Source: Pseudomonas viridiflava
GTDB lineage: Bacteria > Pseudomonadota > Gammaproteobacteria > Pseudomonadales > Pseudomonadaceae
Direction: 5' to 3'
Length of the DNA stretch: 40,751 nucleotides
Assembly (NCBI RefSeq): GCF_900591205.1
Contig: NZ_UUPU01000037.1
Location: 1-40,751, forward strand
Below, piece after piece: positions 40,436-40,751 of this stretch; the first letter of the stretch is position 1, and each line of letters opens with the position of its first letter. Both the position numbers and the translations under genes were made by a program. The notes under the pieces were generated by a model. The model was not told the origin of the DNA and did not search any database. It saw only the letters and a list, made by a program, of their open reading frames with translations.

Positions 40436-40751
40436 GGTGGGTACATATCCGTTATTTGGGTGGGGCTGGTATTGGTTCCGCTCTTACAGCGGGTCACTTT
40501 TGGCAAACGCCCCAAAAGTAACCAAAAGGTCTGTGCCCCATCACTCGGTGCCTCGCCTAGGCTCGGCATGCCCTCACTCCGGCTTGAATCGGTGGGCCGC
40601 CGCGATGGGCCATCCTTGGCCCAGCGCGGCTAACCCGGCGTCCTGCCGGGTTGCCCACGGATTCAAGCCTGCGTTCGGCCAGCGTGATTGACGGGGCGCC
40701 TCAGATCAAGATCACAGTCAAAAGCGCAAAAGATCGCTGACTTCGTCAGCG
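40436..40751 (-). repeat. Dispersed structured repeat, copy D
   Basis: Reverse complement of copy C at 19395-19700 over nearly its whole length, including both nested hairpins (about 40594-40650) and the right outer arm (40654-40674). The left outer arm near 40580-40597 has several mismatches. The window ends exactly at the end of the terminal hairpin CGCTGAC-ttc-GTCAGCG (40735-40751). It is inverted relative to copy A at the other window end. Confidence 0.85.

Noticed and set aside
40325..40691. Two overlapping plus-strand frames at the right end
   Set aside because: One begins in AT-rich spacer DNA with a hydrophobic start that could mimic a signal sequence, but both run into repeat copy D and have no credible ribosome site.

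Overview
The window looks like a chromosomal accessory/catabolic region of a fluorescent-group Pseudomonas. This is inferred from the high GC, dense co-directional operons with 4-base start/stop overlaps, Pseudomonas-type REP/REPIN palindromes, an Hcp1-type type VI secretion protein and Pseudomonas-like protein families. I see no rRNA, tRNA, transposase or CRISPR array.

Left part (218-8458). Six minus-strand genes lie opposite a plus-strand GntR/FCD regulator. They encode an APH-fold kinase, a class-III PLP enzyme resembling phospho-lyases, a HAD hydrolase, an ArgE-like deacetylase, a GabD-like semialdehyde dehydrogenase and a TtuC-like beta-decarboxylating dehydrogenase. Kinase plus phospho-lyase suggests an amino alcohol is phosphorylated and then cleaved to an aldehyde, ammonia and phosphate.

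Second block (8493-18690). A nine-gene minus-strand operon encodes a HAD paralogue, a PuuB/OrdL-like amine oxidase, a complete peptide/opine-type ABC importer and a three-subunit HcnABC/opine-oxidase-like dehydrogenase.

Middle block (18960-27184). After a cluster of repeats come a two-domain GNAT and a cupin protein, a LysR regulator, then a divergent operon with a DSD1-type PLP enzyme, a second copy of the oxidase FAD subunit, a second GNAT and, after a gap, an aldehyde dehydrogenase. HAD, FAD subunit and GNAT each occur twice in the window, so the blocks probably handle related substrates (amines, D- or N-substituted amino acids).

T6SS islet (27687-30358). An orphan hcp1-like gene lies divergent to a protein with glycine/alanine-rich hydrophobic stretches. 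That gene overlaps a four-helix membrane protein, and a homologue of this second protein follows. I read this as a candidate membrane-targeting effector with duplicated immunity genes; it is the most novel-looking unit here.

Right part (30363-40072). A decayed peptide-ABC ATPase remnant is followed by a seven-gene minus-strand operon: TonB-dependent receptor, polar amino-acid ABC importer (permease, ATPase, binding protein), flavin amino-acid/amine oxidase, RidA and an FMN-dependent monooxygenase. This describes uptake and oxidative deamination of one unknown amine or amino acid.

A long structured repeat occurs four times: at both window ends in opposite orientation, and twice around 19 kb. 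Its full form can fold into a 22-bp stem carrying two nested hairpins.
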